Shown here one piece after another: positions 1-7,637 of a stretch of 9,894 nt of DNA. Each line of letters opens with the position of its first letter. Position 1 is the stretch's first letter. The stretch is from Leptotrichia sp. oral taxon 215 (GTDB lineage Bacteria; Fusobacteriota; Fusobacteriia; Fusobacteriales; Leptotrichiaceae): contig CAJPML010000015.1 in NCBI GenBank assembly GCA_905371725.1, positions 1 to 9,894 of the forward strand. Reading direction: 5' to 3'. The notes below the pieces were generated by a model. That model saw nothing but the letters and a program-made list of their open reading frames with translations, ran no database searches and was not told the origin of the DNA. Made by a program: the position numbers and the translations under genes.

Positions 1-350
1 TTCATATATTCTCTATGAGTATGTCCAAAAATACAAATATCCGCTTCTATTTCTTCTGCCTTTGCTTCTATTTCATTCATTGTACTTTTTACTCCGTAAA
101 GATGCCCATGTGTCAGAAATATTTTTTTCCCGTTTAGTTCAAAAATTTCAGTATCTTTTGTATCATAATCATAATAATCAGTATTTCCCTTTACTATCTT
201 AAAAGGAATCTCACTGTAAACCAGCGCCATATCTATGGCATCTGTACTATGATCTCCAGCAAAGATCACTATTTCGGGCTCTTCCAGATTCATTACCTTC
301 TGAAAATAATCAAGTCTTGTATGACTGTCTGAACAGATCAGAACTTTCAT
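1..350 (-). CDS. YfcE/MJ0936-type metallophosphoesterase, 3' end missing
   Basis: The first 116 codons of a calcineurin-like phosphoesterase are present; the C-terminus runs off the left edge. Family motifs are visible in order: SDSH at residues 7-10 (Asp and His metal ligands), GD at 32-33, GNTD at 55-58 (family GN[HD/CD/ND] motif), THGH at 80-83 and GHTH at 109-112. These are the ligands of a two-metal phosphodiesterase site. Full-length relatives are usually about 155-175 residues, so roughly 40-60 are missing. The ATG at 350-348 is preceded by AAGGAGG ending 8 nt upstream, a strong ribosome binding site. The natural substrate of this small cytosolic family is generally unknown; in vitro members cleave model phosphodiesters. 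The gene follows the Usp-like gene by 71 nt on the same strand, so it may be co-transcribed or use the TATAAT near 412-417. Family assignment is firm; the physiological role is not. Confidence 0.9.
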   Translation of the reverse strand, partial: MKVLICSDSHTRLDYFQKVMNLEEPEIVIFAGDHSTDAIDMALVYSEIPFKIVKGNTDYYDYDTKDTEIFELNGKKIFLTHGHLYGVKSTMNEIEAKAEEIEADICIFGHTHREYM

Positions 351-411
351 TCACTTTTCCTCCTTGCATTGTATAATTGTATAAATAACCTGTTTTCATA
401 GTTTTAAACAT

Positions 412-417
412 ATTATA
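412..417 (-). promoter_or_regulatory. possible -10 box for the phosphoesterase gene
   Basis: A perfect TATAAT on the minus strand lies just after the Usp-like gene's stop codon and about 60 nt before the phosphoesterase start. No convincing -35 hexamer sits 16-18 nt upstream, and the surroundings are very AT-rich, so chance occurrence is a real possibility. If used, it would give a leader of roughly 55 nt. Confidence 0.25.
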
Positions 418-421
418 CTTT

Positions 422-1186
422 TTATACTATGAATATTGGCACATTGAGATTTTCTAACAGTCTTATTCCAAGTTTTCCTGTAATTCTTTCTACCATTACT
501 GTATATCTCAGATCTCCCATTAACACAAAATCATAGTTTTTTGATTCTTCCATTATCGTCTTGAAGGTATCTCCCTCTTTTAAAATCAAATTGTAATTAT
601 CTCCAAATCTTTCACTTAATTTCTCATTTGATTCATCTGCCTCAACATTTACCCTTAATACATCTACTTTTTGTTCATCAAACATGTAGAAAAATGTAAA
701 TAATGTTTTATTAGCATTGTAAGCTCCGTCATCTAACAAAAGAAGATTTTCAAGCTTAAAATCTTTTCTATTTGGAAGTACAATAATAGGTTTATAGATG
801 CTTCTCAGAAGTTCTTTCATATACGGACTTATTTTTTCATTTTTTACCGTTACTATTAAATCATATTTTTTCAGTTCTTCCAATGCAACTTCAGCCGATT
901 CCCCTTCTTTCGTATAAACTTTTGAAAATTCCTTTTCCAGAGGGGCTTTTATCTTTTCAAAAGTTTTGTTTTCAATGTTTCTAAATTCCTTATATGCAAA
1001 ATTTGTTCCTAGATTTATTCCTATTCCTTCCACAGTTATAGGAAACACATCGTATTTAAGAATATCCTTCACATAAATCGCATCTACTTTTACATTATAT
1101 CTTTTCTTAAATACTTTGGCAAATTCCACCAAAGGTTCAACTTCGTTTTCTGCAGATACTAAAAATAACGCCCTTTTCAATAACAT
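422..1186 (-). CDS. tandem universal-stress-protein-like protein
   Basis: A soluble protein of about 254 residues made of two Usp-like alpha/beta halves. The first half opens with a beta strand, helix and second strand (RALFLVSA, then VDAIYV) and ends in a strand-helix-strand pattern around YDLIVTVK and PIIVLP. The second half starts near LENLLLLDDG and ends with YDFVLMGD, a helix and VPIFIV, the usual Usp C-terminal layout. The ATP motif of classical UspA (G-2X-G-9X-G[S/T]) is not intact in either half, so nucleotide binding is doubtful. No signal peptide or membrane span is seen. Start choice: an in-frame GTG at 1195 exists, but its first base lies inside the AAGGAG ribosome binding site (1195-1200); the ATG at 1186 sits 8 nt after that site and is preferred. 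The gene lies 128 nt after gyrA and 71 nt before the phosphoesterase. The specific function is unknown; stress-related or regulatory is a guess from the fold. Confidence 0.75.
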   Translation of the reverse strand: MLLKRALFLVSAENEVEPLVEFAKVFKKRYNVKVDAIYVKDILKYDVFPITVEGIGINLGTNFAYKEFRNIENKTFEKIKAPLEKEFSKVYTKEGESAEVALEELKKYDLIVTVKNEKISPYMKELLRSIYKPIIVLPNRKDFKLENLLLLDDGAYNANKTLFTFFYMFDEQKVDVLRVNVEADESNEKLSERFGDNYNLILKEGDTFKTIMEESKNYDFVLMGDLRYTVMVERITGKLGIRLLENLNVPIFIV

Positions 1187-1314
1187 TTGAATCACTCCTT
1201 CTATCCTTTTTCTTAATATTTTTTTTCTAATATATTATTTTTTTGGATTCTGCTACTAAAAGATTTATATAAAAATTTTTTTATTTAACGTTTATTTAAA
1301 GTAATTTCTTTATG

Positions 1315-3897
1315 TTAATTTTCTTCCAGCTCCTTTTCAGAAGTAATTTTTACAGTTGAAGCAACTTTTTCATTATTTCTTACCTTCATAATTCTTACTC
1401 CTGAAGTTGATCTTCCTATTACTGATATGGAATCAACCCGTGTTCTTATAAGAGTTCCTTCAGATGTAATAAGCATTACTTCTGTTTCGTTATCTACTAT
1501 TTTTACTCCTACTATTTTTCCAGTTTTTTCATTCATTTTCAAGTTGATTATTCCTTTTCCTCCTCTTGACTGAACTCTATATTCATCAAGTTTAGTTCTT
1601 TTTCCATATCCTTCTTCTGTTACTGTAAGGACGCTCAGTTTATTAAATTCCTCTTCTCCTACTGTAGGATCAATAATTGCAGCCGCAACAACAATGTCAT
1701 CTTTTCTAAGATCTATTCCTTTTACTCCTGCAGCAGTTCTTCCCATACTTCTTACATCTTCTTCAGAGAATCTTATTGCAACACCATTTCTTGTAGCTAT
1801 AAATATTTCATTTTTATGATTTCCGTTTGTAAGTCCAATATAAGTCAGTTCGTCTTCGTCATTTAATGTAAGCGCTCTTATTCCTGCTTTATTTATATTT
1901 GCAAACAGTGTAAGGTCTGTTTTCTTAACTTTTCCTTCTTTTGTAATAAAGAATAGTTTTTTATTTTCCTCAAATTCACGTACTTTTATTACCGTACTTA
2001 CCTTTTCATCACTTGAAAGCTTAATCAGATTGCTTATAAGCTTACCTCTTGCCTGCTTTCCAGATTCAGGTATCTCATACACTTTCATACTGAATACTTT
2101 TCCTTTTGTTGTAAATATGAGCAGTGTATCAAGATTTTTAGCAATATACATATCTTTTATGATATCATCTTCTACAGTATTTGTAGCATTTACACCTACT
2201 CCACCTCTTCTTTGTGAATGATAAGTGTCTATTGCCATTCTTTTTACATATCCTTTTTCTGTCAATGTCACTACGACATCTTCATCTTTTATCAGATCTT
2301 CAATTCCAATTTCAACTCTCTGTTTTCTTATTTCAGTTCTTCTCTTATCACCGAAATCTTCCTTAAGTTTCATTGTCTCTTCCTTTATTATCTGATATTT
2401 TCTTGTATCGTCTGCCAGTATTGCCTTCAGGTCTGTAATTAAAAGCATAAGCTCATTATATTCCTGATCTATCTTATCTCTTTCCAGTCCTGTCAGTCTC
2501 TGCAGTCTCATATCCAGTATTGCCCTTGCCTGAATTTCCGTAAAGTCAAAGTTTGCCATCAGCTGTTCCCTTGCAATATTTGCATCCCTTGAAGCTCTTA
2601 TTATTCTAATCACTTCATCTATATTGTCAAGAGCTATTCTAAATCCTTCCAATATATGCGCCCTTGCTTCAGCCTTGTTCAGCTCAAACTGGACCCTTCT
2701 TGTAATTACAGTATATCTATGTTTTAAATAATTTTCAAGTATTTGTTTTAAATTTAATATTCTCGGTGTATTGTCCACAAGTGCAAGCATTATTACGCCA
2801 AATGTATTTTGTAAATCAGTATACTTATAAAGGCTGTTCAGTACAAGTTCACTTTCTTCGCCTCTTTTAAGCTCTATAACTACCCTTATTCCTTCCCTGT
2901 CTGATTCATCCCTAAGGTCAGAAATTCCTGTAAGTTTTTTCTGTCTTACAAGATCGGCAATCTTTTCTATAAGTCTTGCCTTATTTACCTGATAAGGAAG
3001 TTCTGAAACAATAATCGACTCTTTTCCAGTTTTTGATGTTTCAACATCAATTTTTGCCGCAACTTTTATTTTTCCTCTTCCAGTTTTGTAGGCATCTATT
3101 ATTCCCTGTCTTCCATTTATTATTGCTCCTGTAGGAAAATCCGGACCTTTTATATGAGTCATCAGTTCATCAATTGTTATTTCAGGATTATCAACCATCG
3201 CAATTATTCCGTCACATACTTCATTCAGGTTGTGCGGTGGTATATTGGTAGCCATCCCTACTGCAATTCCTGTTGCTCCGTTTAAAAGCAGGTTAGGAAG
3301 TTTAGCAGGAAGAACCGTAGGCTCATCCAAACTTTCATCAAAGTTCTTTCTGTAGTCAATGGTATCCTTATTTATATCGGCAAGTAGCTCTTCCGTTATT
3401 TTTGCCATTCTCGCCTCAGTATATCTCATTGCTGCGGCTTCATCACCATCAACTGAACCGAAGTTCCCATGTCCATCAACAAGCTCATATCTCATGTTAA
3501 AATCCTGTGCCATTCTTACCATTGCACCATATACGGCACTATCTCCATGAGGGTGATACTTACCAAGAACGTCTCCGACGATTCTGGCAGACTTCTTAAA
3601 TGGAGCCTTGTGAGTCATTCCCATATCATTCATTGCAAATAGAATTCTCCTGTGTACCGGTTTAAGCCCGTCACGTACATCAGGCAGTGCCCTGCTCACA
3701 ATAACACTCATTGAATAATCCAGATATGCTGATTTTATCTCATCTTCTATGTATACATTACTTTCATTGGAAAGATCCGTAGCCTTTGTCATTCCTTCTA
3801 CAACAATTTCCCTGTCATCATTTTCATCTGTTGTTTCATCAATGACATCTTCTATTTCATCTTCTCTTTCGTCATCATCAAAAAAATTATCCGACAT
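1315..3897 (-). CDS. gyrA: DNA gyrase subunit A
   Basis: Breakage-reunion and DNA-wrapping subunit of gyrase, which introduces negative supercoils as an A2B2 complex with GyrB. An 860-residue protein. The winged-helix/tower domain shows SYLDY-like [17 protein letters not shown] from 57, the quinolone region [10 protein letters not shown] at 115-124, and the catalytic tyrosine Y159 in AMRYTE. A coiled coil follows at roughly 380-520, and a six-bladed C-terminal pinwheel at about 535-850. The GyrA-box is QRRGGVG at 562-568; it supports gyrase over topoisomerase IV ParC but has Val where Lys/Arg is usual. Residue 124, equivalent to E. coli Asp87, is Gly; Ser120, equivalent to Ser83, is the wild-type residue. 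The first 35 residues are extremely acidic (18 Asp/Glu), and Met36 lines up with the E. coli start. The annotated ATG has no Shine-Dalgarno; the Met36 ATG has AAGGA with no spacing. The true start is therefore unsettled. Confidence 0.97.
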   Translation of the reverse strand: MSDNFFDDDEREDEIEDVIDETTDENDDREIVVEGMTKATDLSNESNVYIEDEIKSAYLDYSMSVIVSRALPDVRDGLKPVHRRILFAMNDMGMTHKAPFKKSARIVGDVLGKYHPHGDSAVYGAMVRMAQDFNMRYELVDGHGNFGSVDGDEAAAMRYTEARMAKITEELLADINKDTIDYRKNFDESLDEPTVLPAKLPNLLLNGATGIAVGMATNIPPHNLNEVCDGIIAMVDNPEITIDELMTHIKGPDFPTGAIINGRQGIIDAYKTGRGKIKVAAKIDVETSKTGKESIIVSELPYQVNKARLIEKIADLVRQKKLTGISDLRDESDREGIRVVIELKRGEESELVLNSLYKYTDLQNTFGVIMLALVDNTPRILNLKQILENYLKHRYTVITRRVQFELNKAEARAHILEGFRIALDNIDEVIRIIRASRDANIAREQLMANFDFTEIQARAILDMRLQRLTGLERDKIDQEYNELMLLITDLKAILADDTRKYQIIKEETMKLKEDFGDKRRTEIRKQRVEIGIEDLIKDEDVVVTLTEKGYVKRMAIDTYHSQRRGGVGVNATNTVEDDIIKDMYIAKNLDTLLIFTTKGKVFSMKVYEIPESGKQARGKLISNLIKLSSDEKVSTVIKVREFEENKKLFFITKEGKVKKTDLTLFANINKAGIRALTLNDEDELTYIGLTNGNHKNEIFIATRNGVAIRFSEEDVRSMGRTAAGVKGIDLRKDDIVVAAAIIDPTVGEEEFNKLSVLTVTEEGYGKRTKLDEYRVQSRGGKGIINLKMNEKTGKIVGVKIVDNETEVMLITSEGTLIRTRVDSISVIGRSTSGVRIMKVRNNEKVASTVKITSEKELEEN

Positions 3898-3904
3898 TAT
3901 ATCA
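3896..3904 (-). promoter_or_regulatory. possible extended -10 promoter at the gyrA start
   Basis: The minus strand reads TGATATAAT at 3904-3896, a perfect extended -10 (TGnTATAAT). Its last two bases are the A and T of the annotated gyrA start codon. A weak TTGAAG lies at 3921-3916, only 14 nt upstream, but extended -10 promoters can work without a good -35. If active, transcription would start near 3889, inside the annotated reading frame, and only the internal Met36 start could be used from that transcript. Sequence match only; AT-rich DNA makes chance hits common. Confidence 0.3.
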
Positions 3905-3908
3905 TTTC

Positions 3909-3967
3909 AGTATAACTTCAAATAATTACGGATATTCTTCCGCAACTATTTCTTTTCAGGTTATACT
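3909..3967. repeat. 8-bp inverted repeat upstream of gyrA
   Basis: AGTATAAC at 3909-3916 and its exact reverse complement GTTATACT at 3960-3967 flank 43 nt. A smaller hairpin (CGGA at 3929-3932 with TCCG at 3939-3942, 6-nt loop) lies between them. A third related TATAAC copy is found near 3991-3996. The repeat could be part of the gyrA leader structure or an operator-like dyad, but 8-bp AT-rich arms are not strong evidence. Confidence 0.3.
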
Positions 3968-4032
3968 TCTCCTTTCGTTTTATTTTCCAAGTTATACATT
4001 TCAAAGTTAGCATTTTTTCCTATTATTGTCAT
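3961..4032 (-). CDS. doubtful 23-codon micro-ORF in the gyrB-gyrA gap
   Basis: An ATG at 4032-4030 opens a 23-codon frame ending in TAA at 3963-3961. The peptide starts MTIIGKNANF and ends in NKTKGEV. There is no well-placed ribosome binding site: the nearest AGGAA is about 17 nt away. A second overlapping frame of 19 codons (4066 to 4007) also lacks one. These are listed because the gap is otherwise empty and could carry a leader peptide for gyrA, not because coding is likely. Confidence 0.12.
   Translation of the reverse strand: MTIIGKNANFEMYNLENKTKGEV
3969..3975 (-). promoter_or_regulatory. orphan Shine-Dalgarno-like sequence AAAGGAG
   Basis: AAAGGAG on the minus strand is the best anti-16S match in the gyrB-gyrA gap, yet no ATG, GTG or TTG follows at a usable distance; the first candidate is a CTG about 10 nt on that gives only 13 codons. 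It lies 71 nt before the annotated gyrA start, which itself lacks such a site. It may be a remnant, a standby ribosome site, or chance. Confidence 0.3.
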
Positions 4033-4153
4033 CTTTATTCGGAAAAATTCCTGAATCTAAATTCATTATTTACACTTCAACTTCTACATTTTTTATAAAA
4101 TTAAAGAATAATAAGACTTAAACATATATAATTTTTTACAAATTTATTGATTA

Positions 4154-6136
4154 TTATATATCCAGATTTCTTACATAATTTGCATTTTCTTCAATGAACT
4201 GTCTCCTAGGTTCCACCTTGTCTCCCATAAGTATGTTGAACATCTTGTCGGCATACGAAGCATCTTCCATTGAAACCTTGAGAAGAGTTCTTACTTCAGG
4301 ATCAAGTGTTGTTTCCCACAGCTGTTCAGGATTCATTTCTCCAAGTCCTTTATATCTCTGTATTGTATATTTTCTATTTTCATTTTCAAGTGATTTTGTA
4401 ACCTGCTTCAGCTGATCATCAGAATATGCATATTTTATTGCTTTTCCTGACTGAATTTTATATAAAGGCGGCTGAGCTATATATATATACCCTTCATTTA
4501 TAAGTTCTCTCAGATGTCTGTAGAAGAATGTCAGCATAAGTGTTCTTATATGTGCTCCATCCACATCGGCATCTGTCATTATTACTATTTTATGATATCT
4601 CAGTTTGGAAAGATCCATTTCTTCTCCGAATCCTGCCCCGAATGCTGTTATCATTGTTCTTATTTCTGCATTTTCCAGTGCCCTGTTTATTCCTGATTTT
4701 TCTACGTTCAGTATTTTTCCCTTCAGAGGCAATATTGCCTGAAATCTTCTGTCCCTTCCCTGCTTTGCCGAACCTCCTGCAGAGTTTCCTTCGACTATGA
4801 ATATTTCTGACTCGGAAGGATCCTTTGAAGAACAGTCGGCAAGCTTTCCAGGTAATGATCCGACTTCAAGGCTGTTTTTTCTGAGTACAAGTTCCCTTGC
4901 TTTTTTTGCGGCTTCCCTCGCCTTCTTTGACATGGACATTTTTTCAATTATTTTTTCGGCTTCCTTTGGATGGTCTTCAAGATAGACTTTAAGGTTGTTT
5001 CCCACAATATTTGAAACTATTCCAGTCACTTCACTGTTCCCAAGCTTAGTCTTTGTCTGTCCTTCAAACTGAGGTTCAGGTATTTTCACACTTATTACGC
5101 AGAAAAGTCCTTCCCTTACATCAGAACCCTGAAAAGATCCATCTTTTTCCTTTATAATATTCATCTGCTTCGCAATATCATTTATAGTCCTTGTAAGTGC
5201 TGTCCTGAATCCACTTACATGAGTTCCACCTTCATATGTATTTATATTATTTACAAAGGAATATACATTTTCCTTCTGGGATACTGTATATGCCATCGCA
5301 ATTTCCACTTCCACAAATTTAGCGGATTTATGTTTTTTTACAATATTTCCTTCAGAATCAGTTGTTTCAATGTCTTCTTCTTCCTGAATTTTATATGTAT
5401 CGCTCATATATATTATTTCATCTGAAATTTTTTCCTCATCTGTTATTTCATTCAGGAAATCCTTTATACCTCCCTCAAACAGAAATTCCTCAGATTTTAT
5501 ATTTTCACTGTTTCTTTCGTCAGAAAGTGTTATTTTAAGCCCTTTATTTAGATAGGCAAGCTCTTTCAGTCTGGATTCAAGGACAGAATAATCATAGACT
5601 GTCGTTTCAAATATTTCATCATCAGCCCTGAATCTTATAACTGTTCCATGCTTATCTTCCGGAGCTTCAGCTATCTGGACAGGATCGCTTACAGGTATCC
5701 CTCTTTTAAATGTCTGTCTTACTGTCTTTCCATCTCTTGTAACTGTAGCCTCTACCCATTCAGAGAGGGCATTTACGACTGAAATTCCTACTCCGTGAAG
5801 TCCTCCTGATACTTTATAGTTATCATTGTCAAACTTTCCTCCTGCGTGAAGTACAGTCATTACAACTTCAAGTGTTGATTTTCCTGTTTCATGCATTCCT
5901 ATAGGTATTCCTCTTCCGTTATCTTCCACTTCTATGACATTATCAGGCAATATTTTTACAGATATGTTGTCGCATATTCCAGCCAGAGCCTCATCGACAC
6001 TGTTATCCACTACCTCCCATACAAGGTGATGAAGTCCTTTTGAAGAAGTTGACCCTATATACATTCCCGGTCTTACCCTTACAGCTTCCAGTCCTTCCAG
6101 TACCCTTATATCCTCGGCTCCATAATTATTAGACAT
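4154..6136 (-). CDS. gyrB: DNA gyrase subunit B
   Basis: ATPase subunit of gyrase, acting in the cytoplasm with GyrA to supercoil DNA. A 660-residue protein, slightly longer than the common 635-650 short form and without the large insert of proteobacterial GyrB. The GHKL ATPase domain has [11 protein letters not shown] at 41-51 (Glu41 catalytic base, Asn45 Mg ligand), DNGRGIP at 72-78, the ATP lid GGLHGVG at 111-117, and HGTVIRF at 163-169. The transducer carries QTKTKLGN at 360-367 with the ATP-contacting Lys362. The TOPRIM domain has EGNSAGG at 449-455, [11 protein letters not shown] at 470-480 and DADVDG at 522-527; the C-terminal tail includes [10 protein letters not shown] at 593-602. 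An acidic/charged insert of about 20 residues lies near 246-270. GGAGG ends about 6 nt before the ATG. The gene sits 113 nt after mnmE, in the position mnmG often holds, and 256 nt before gyrA. Confidence 0.97.
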   Translation of the reverse strand: MSNNYGAEDIRVLEGLEAVRVRPGMYIGSTSSKGLHHLVWEVVDNSVDEALAGICDNISVKILPDNVIEVEDNGRGIPIGMHETGKSTLEVVMTVLHAGGKFDNDNYKVSGGLHGVGISVVNALSEWVEATVTRDGKTVRQTFKRGIPVSDPVQIAEAPEDKHGTVIRFRADDEIFETTVYDYSVLESRLKELAYLNKGLKITLSDERNSENIKSEEFLFEGGIKDFLNEITDEEKISDEIIYMSDTYKIQEEEDIETTDSEGNIVKKHKSAKFVEVEIAMAYTVSQKENVYSFVNNINTYEGGTHVSGFRTALTRTINDIAKQMNIIKEKDGSFQGSDVREGLFCVISVKIPEPQFEGQTKTKLGNSEVTGIVSNIVGNNLKVYLEDHPKEAEKIIEKMSMSKKAREAAKKARELVLRKNSLEVGSLPGKLADCSSKDPSESEIFIVEGNSAGGSAKQGRDRRFQAILPLKGKILNVEKSGINRALENAEIRTMITAFGAGFGEEMDLSKLRYHKIVIMTDADVDGAHIRTLMLTFFYRHLRELINEGYIYIAQPPLYKIQSGKAIKYAYSDDQLKQVTKSLENENRKYTIQRYKGLGEMNPEQLWETTLDPEVRTLLKVSMEDASYADKMFNILMGDKVEPRRQFIEENANYVRNLDI

Positions 6137-6249
6137 TTTTTCCTCCGTTTATTTCTTATTTCGTTTTTCTCAATTTATCTTTTTATTTTACAATATATAT
6201 TTTAGTTTAACATTTGTATTATTAGTATTTTTGTTTTTATAAATATTTT

Positions 6250-7617
6250 TTATTTTCCAACACAGAAGTTTCCAAATACATGATCCAGAATATCTTCAGA
6301 GGAAATTTCTCCAGTTATTTCCGAAAGGGAATCAAGCGCTTCCTTCAGATCTACTGAAATCAGATCCATAGGCATTCCTGCATCTATCGTTTCAAAAATA
6401 TTTCTTATTGCATCCTTTGTCTTTTCAAGTGCAGTCTTATGCCGTATATTTGTTATTATAAGCTTTTCAGATGAATCCTCTACCTTTTCCTCGACAATAT
6501 ATGAGTATATTCTTTCCTCCATGTCTTCTATTCCTATATTGTCCTTTGCAGATATTTCCAGAATATTTTCAAGTCCGAATTCATCAAGCTCTATTTTTCT
6601 TTCAAGGTCTATCTTATTTAAAAGTACTATCGTTTTCTTATTATTATTTTGTATTTCCTCTATTACGTCCCTGTCTTCGCTTTCAAGCTCCCTTGAAGCA
6701 TCAAGTACAAGCAGTACAAGATCCGCATTTTCAATAAATTTCTTTGATTTCTCCACTCCTATATTTTCTACGATGTCTTCCGTTTTTCTTATTCCTGCAG
6801 TATCTGTCAGTACCAGTGGAATTCCCTTTATATTAATTATTTCCTCTATTACATCCCTTGTTGTTCCCGGAATATGTGTAACTATTGCCCTTTCTTCCTT
6901 TAAAAGAGAATTTAGAAGGGTTGATTTTCCAACATTAGGCTTTCCTGCAATTACAGTCTTTATTCCTTCCTTTATTTTTTTTCCTTTGTCATAGGAAGAT
7001 ATAAGCCTGTCTGCCTCCGCATATACATTTTCAAGATTTTCCCTGAGATTTGAAGGAAGAGGATCGTCTATTCCCTCTTCAGGATAGTCAAGTACCACAT
7101 TTACATGTGCAGTAACATCAAGTAAGGCCTTCTTGAAACTTCCTATTTTATCCCTCAGGTCTCCACGAAGCTGTTCCAGAGACAGTGAAATGCTCTTTTC
7201 AGTCTTTCCCTGAATGATGTCCATTACTGCTTCTGCCTGTGAAAGGTCTATTCTTCCGTTCATGAATGCCCTTTTGGTAAATTCTCCCTGTTCAGCATGT
7301 CTTGCACCATTTTTAAGTACAAGTTCCAGAACCTTTTCACTTATGAGATGTCCCCCATGACAGTTTATTTCAACAACATCTTCACATGTATATGTTTTTG
7401 GTGCCTTCATTCTTACAGCCATTACTTCATCTATTATTTTTCCATTATCGTGAATAAACCCGTAATTAAACTTATAAAAACCCAAATCTCTGTTTGGGTT
7501 TTTAGTATTAAATATTTTATCCAGTATTTCAAATGATTTATCCCCCGATATTCTTATTATTCCTATTCCGCCTTCACCTCTTGGAGTTGAAATTGCGGCT
7601 ATTGTATCAAATAACAT
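6250..7617 (-). CDS. mnmE: tRNA uridine-34 modification GTPase MnmE
   Basis: GTPase that, with MnmG, installs the carboxymethylaminomethyl (or aminomethyl) group on C5 of wobble uridine in certain tRNAs, using a formyl/methylene-tetrahydrofolate carbon. A 455-residue protein, normal for the family. The N-terminal folate-binding domain runs from 1 to about 118 and includes [16 protein letters not shown] helical domain flanks the G domain at about 215-380: P-loop GKPNVGKST at 225-233, G2 TTRD at 252-255, G3 DTAG at 272-275, G4 NKID at 334-337, and SAK at 356-358. The C-terminal FCVGK at 451-455 contains the essential Cys452 (family FC[IV]GK). The start is clear: GAGGT ends 6 nt before the ATG. 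It follows khpB by 20 nt and probably belongs to the same transcript. Its partner mnmG is not in this window. A perfect terminator-like hairpin lies within codons 38-48. Confidence 0.97.
   Translation of the reverse strand: MLFDTIAAISTPRGEGGIGIIRISGDKSFEILDKIFNTKNPNRDLGFYKFNYGFIHDNGKIIDEVMAVRMKAPKTYTCEDVVEINCHGGHLISEKVLELVLKNGARHAEQGEFTKRAFMNGRIDLSQAEAVMDIIQGKTEKSISLSLEQLRGDLRDKIGSFKKALLDVTAHVNVVLDYPEEGIDDPLPSNLRENLENVYAEADRLISSYDKGKKIKEGIKTVIAGKPNVGKSTLLNSLLKEERAIVTHIPGTTRDVIEEIINIKGIPLVLTDTAGIRKTEDIVENIGVEKSKKFIENADLVLLVLDASRELESEDRDVIEEIQNNNKKTIVLLNKIDLERKIELDEFGLENILEISAKDNIGIEDMEERIYSYIVEEKVEDSSEKLIITNIRHKTALEKTKDAIRNIFETIDAGMPMDLISVDLKEALDSLSEITGEISSEDILDHVFGNFCVGK
7475..7504. terminator. 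terminator-like hairpin inside mnmE
   Basis: A 12-bp perfect inverted repeat (arms 7475-7486 and 7493-7504, loop of 6 nt) reads on the minus strand as TAAAAACCCAAA, loop CAGAGA, then TTTGGGTTTTTA. The 3' arm ends in five T, and the opposite strand has the same form, so it resembles a bidirectional intrinsic terminator. Only three GC pairs hold it together. It lies within mnmE codons 38-48 ([11 protein letters not shown]), so in normal translation ribosomes would mask it; a role in attenuation is inference. Confidence 0.4.
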
Positions 7618-7637
7618 TTTTATACCTCATTTTTTTA

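Noticed and set aside
1187..1314. Promoter or terminator in the gyrA-Usp gap
   Set aside because: The gap is almost pure A/T with many weak -10-like strings and no stem of useful GC content; no site could be singled out.
2017..2043. 7-bp inverted repeat AAGCTTA/TAAGCTT within gyrA
   Set aside because: Short arms, 13-nt loop and no T-run; it encodes conserved pinwheel sequence and is expected by chance in a gene this long.
3520..3550. Acquired fluoroquinolone resistance mutation D87G in GyrA
   Set aside because: Ser83-equivalent is intact and Gly at this site appears to be native in Fusobacteriota, so acquisition cannot be claimed from this sequence.
6003..6011. DnaA-box-like TTATCCACT
   Set aside because: A single near-match within the gyrB coding sequence, encoding conserved residues, with no cluster of boxes nearby; not evidence for an origin.
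6137..6249. Specific gyrB promoter in the mnmE-gyrB gap
   Set aside because: The composition would fit a promoter, but no -35/-10 pair with proper spacing stood out from the AT-rich background.
6521..6994. A 157-codon open frame on the plus strand opposite mnmE
   Set aside because: It lies wholly antisense to the conserved G domain of mnmE, is rich in Ser, Phe and Ile as expected from the reverse of AT-rich coding DNA, and shows no recognisable domain.
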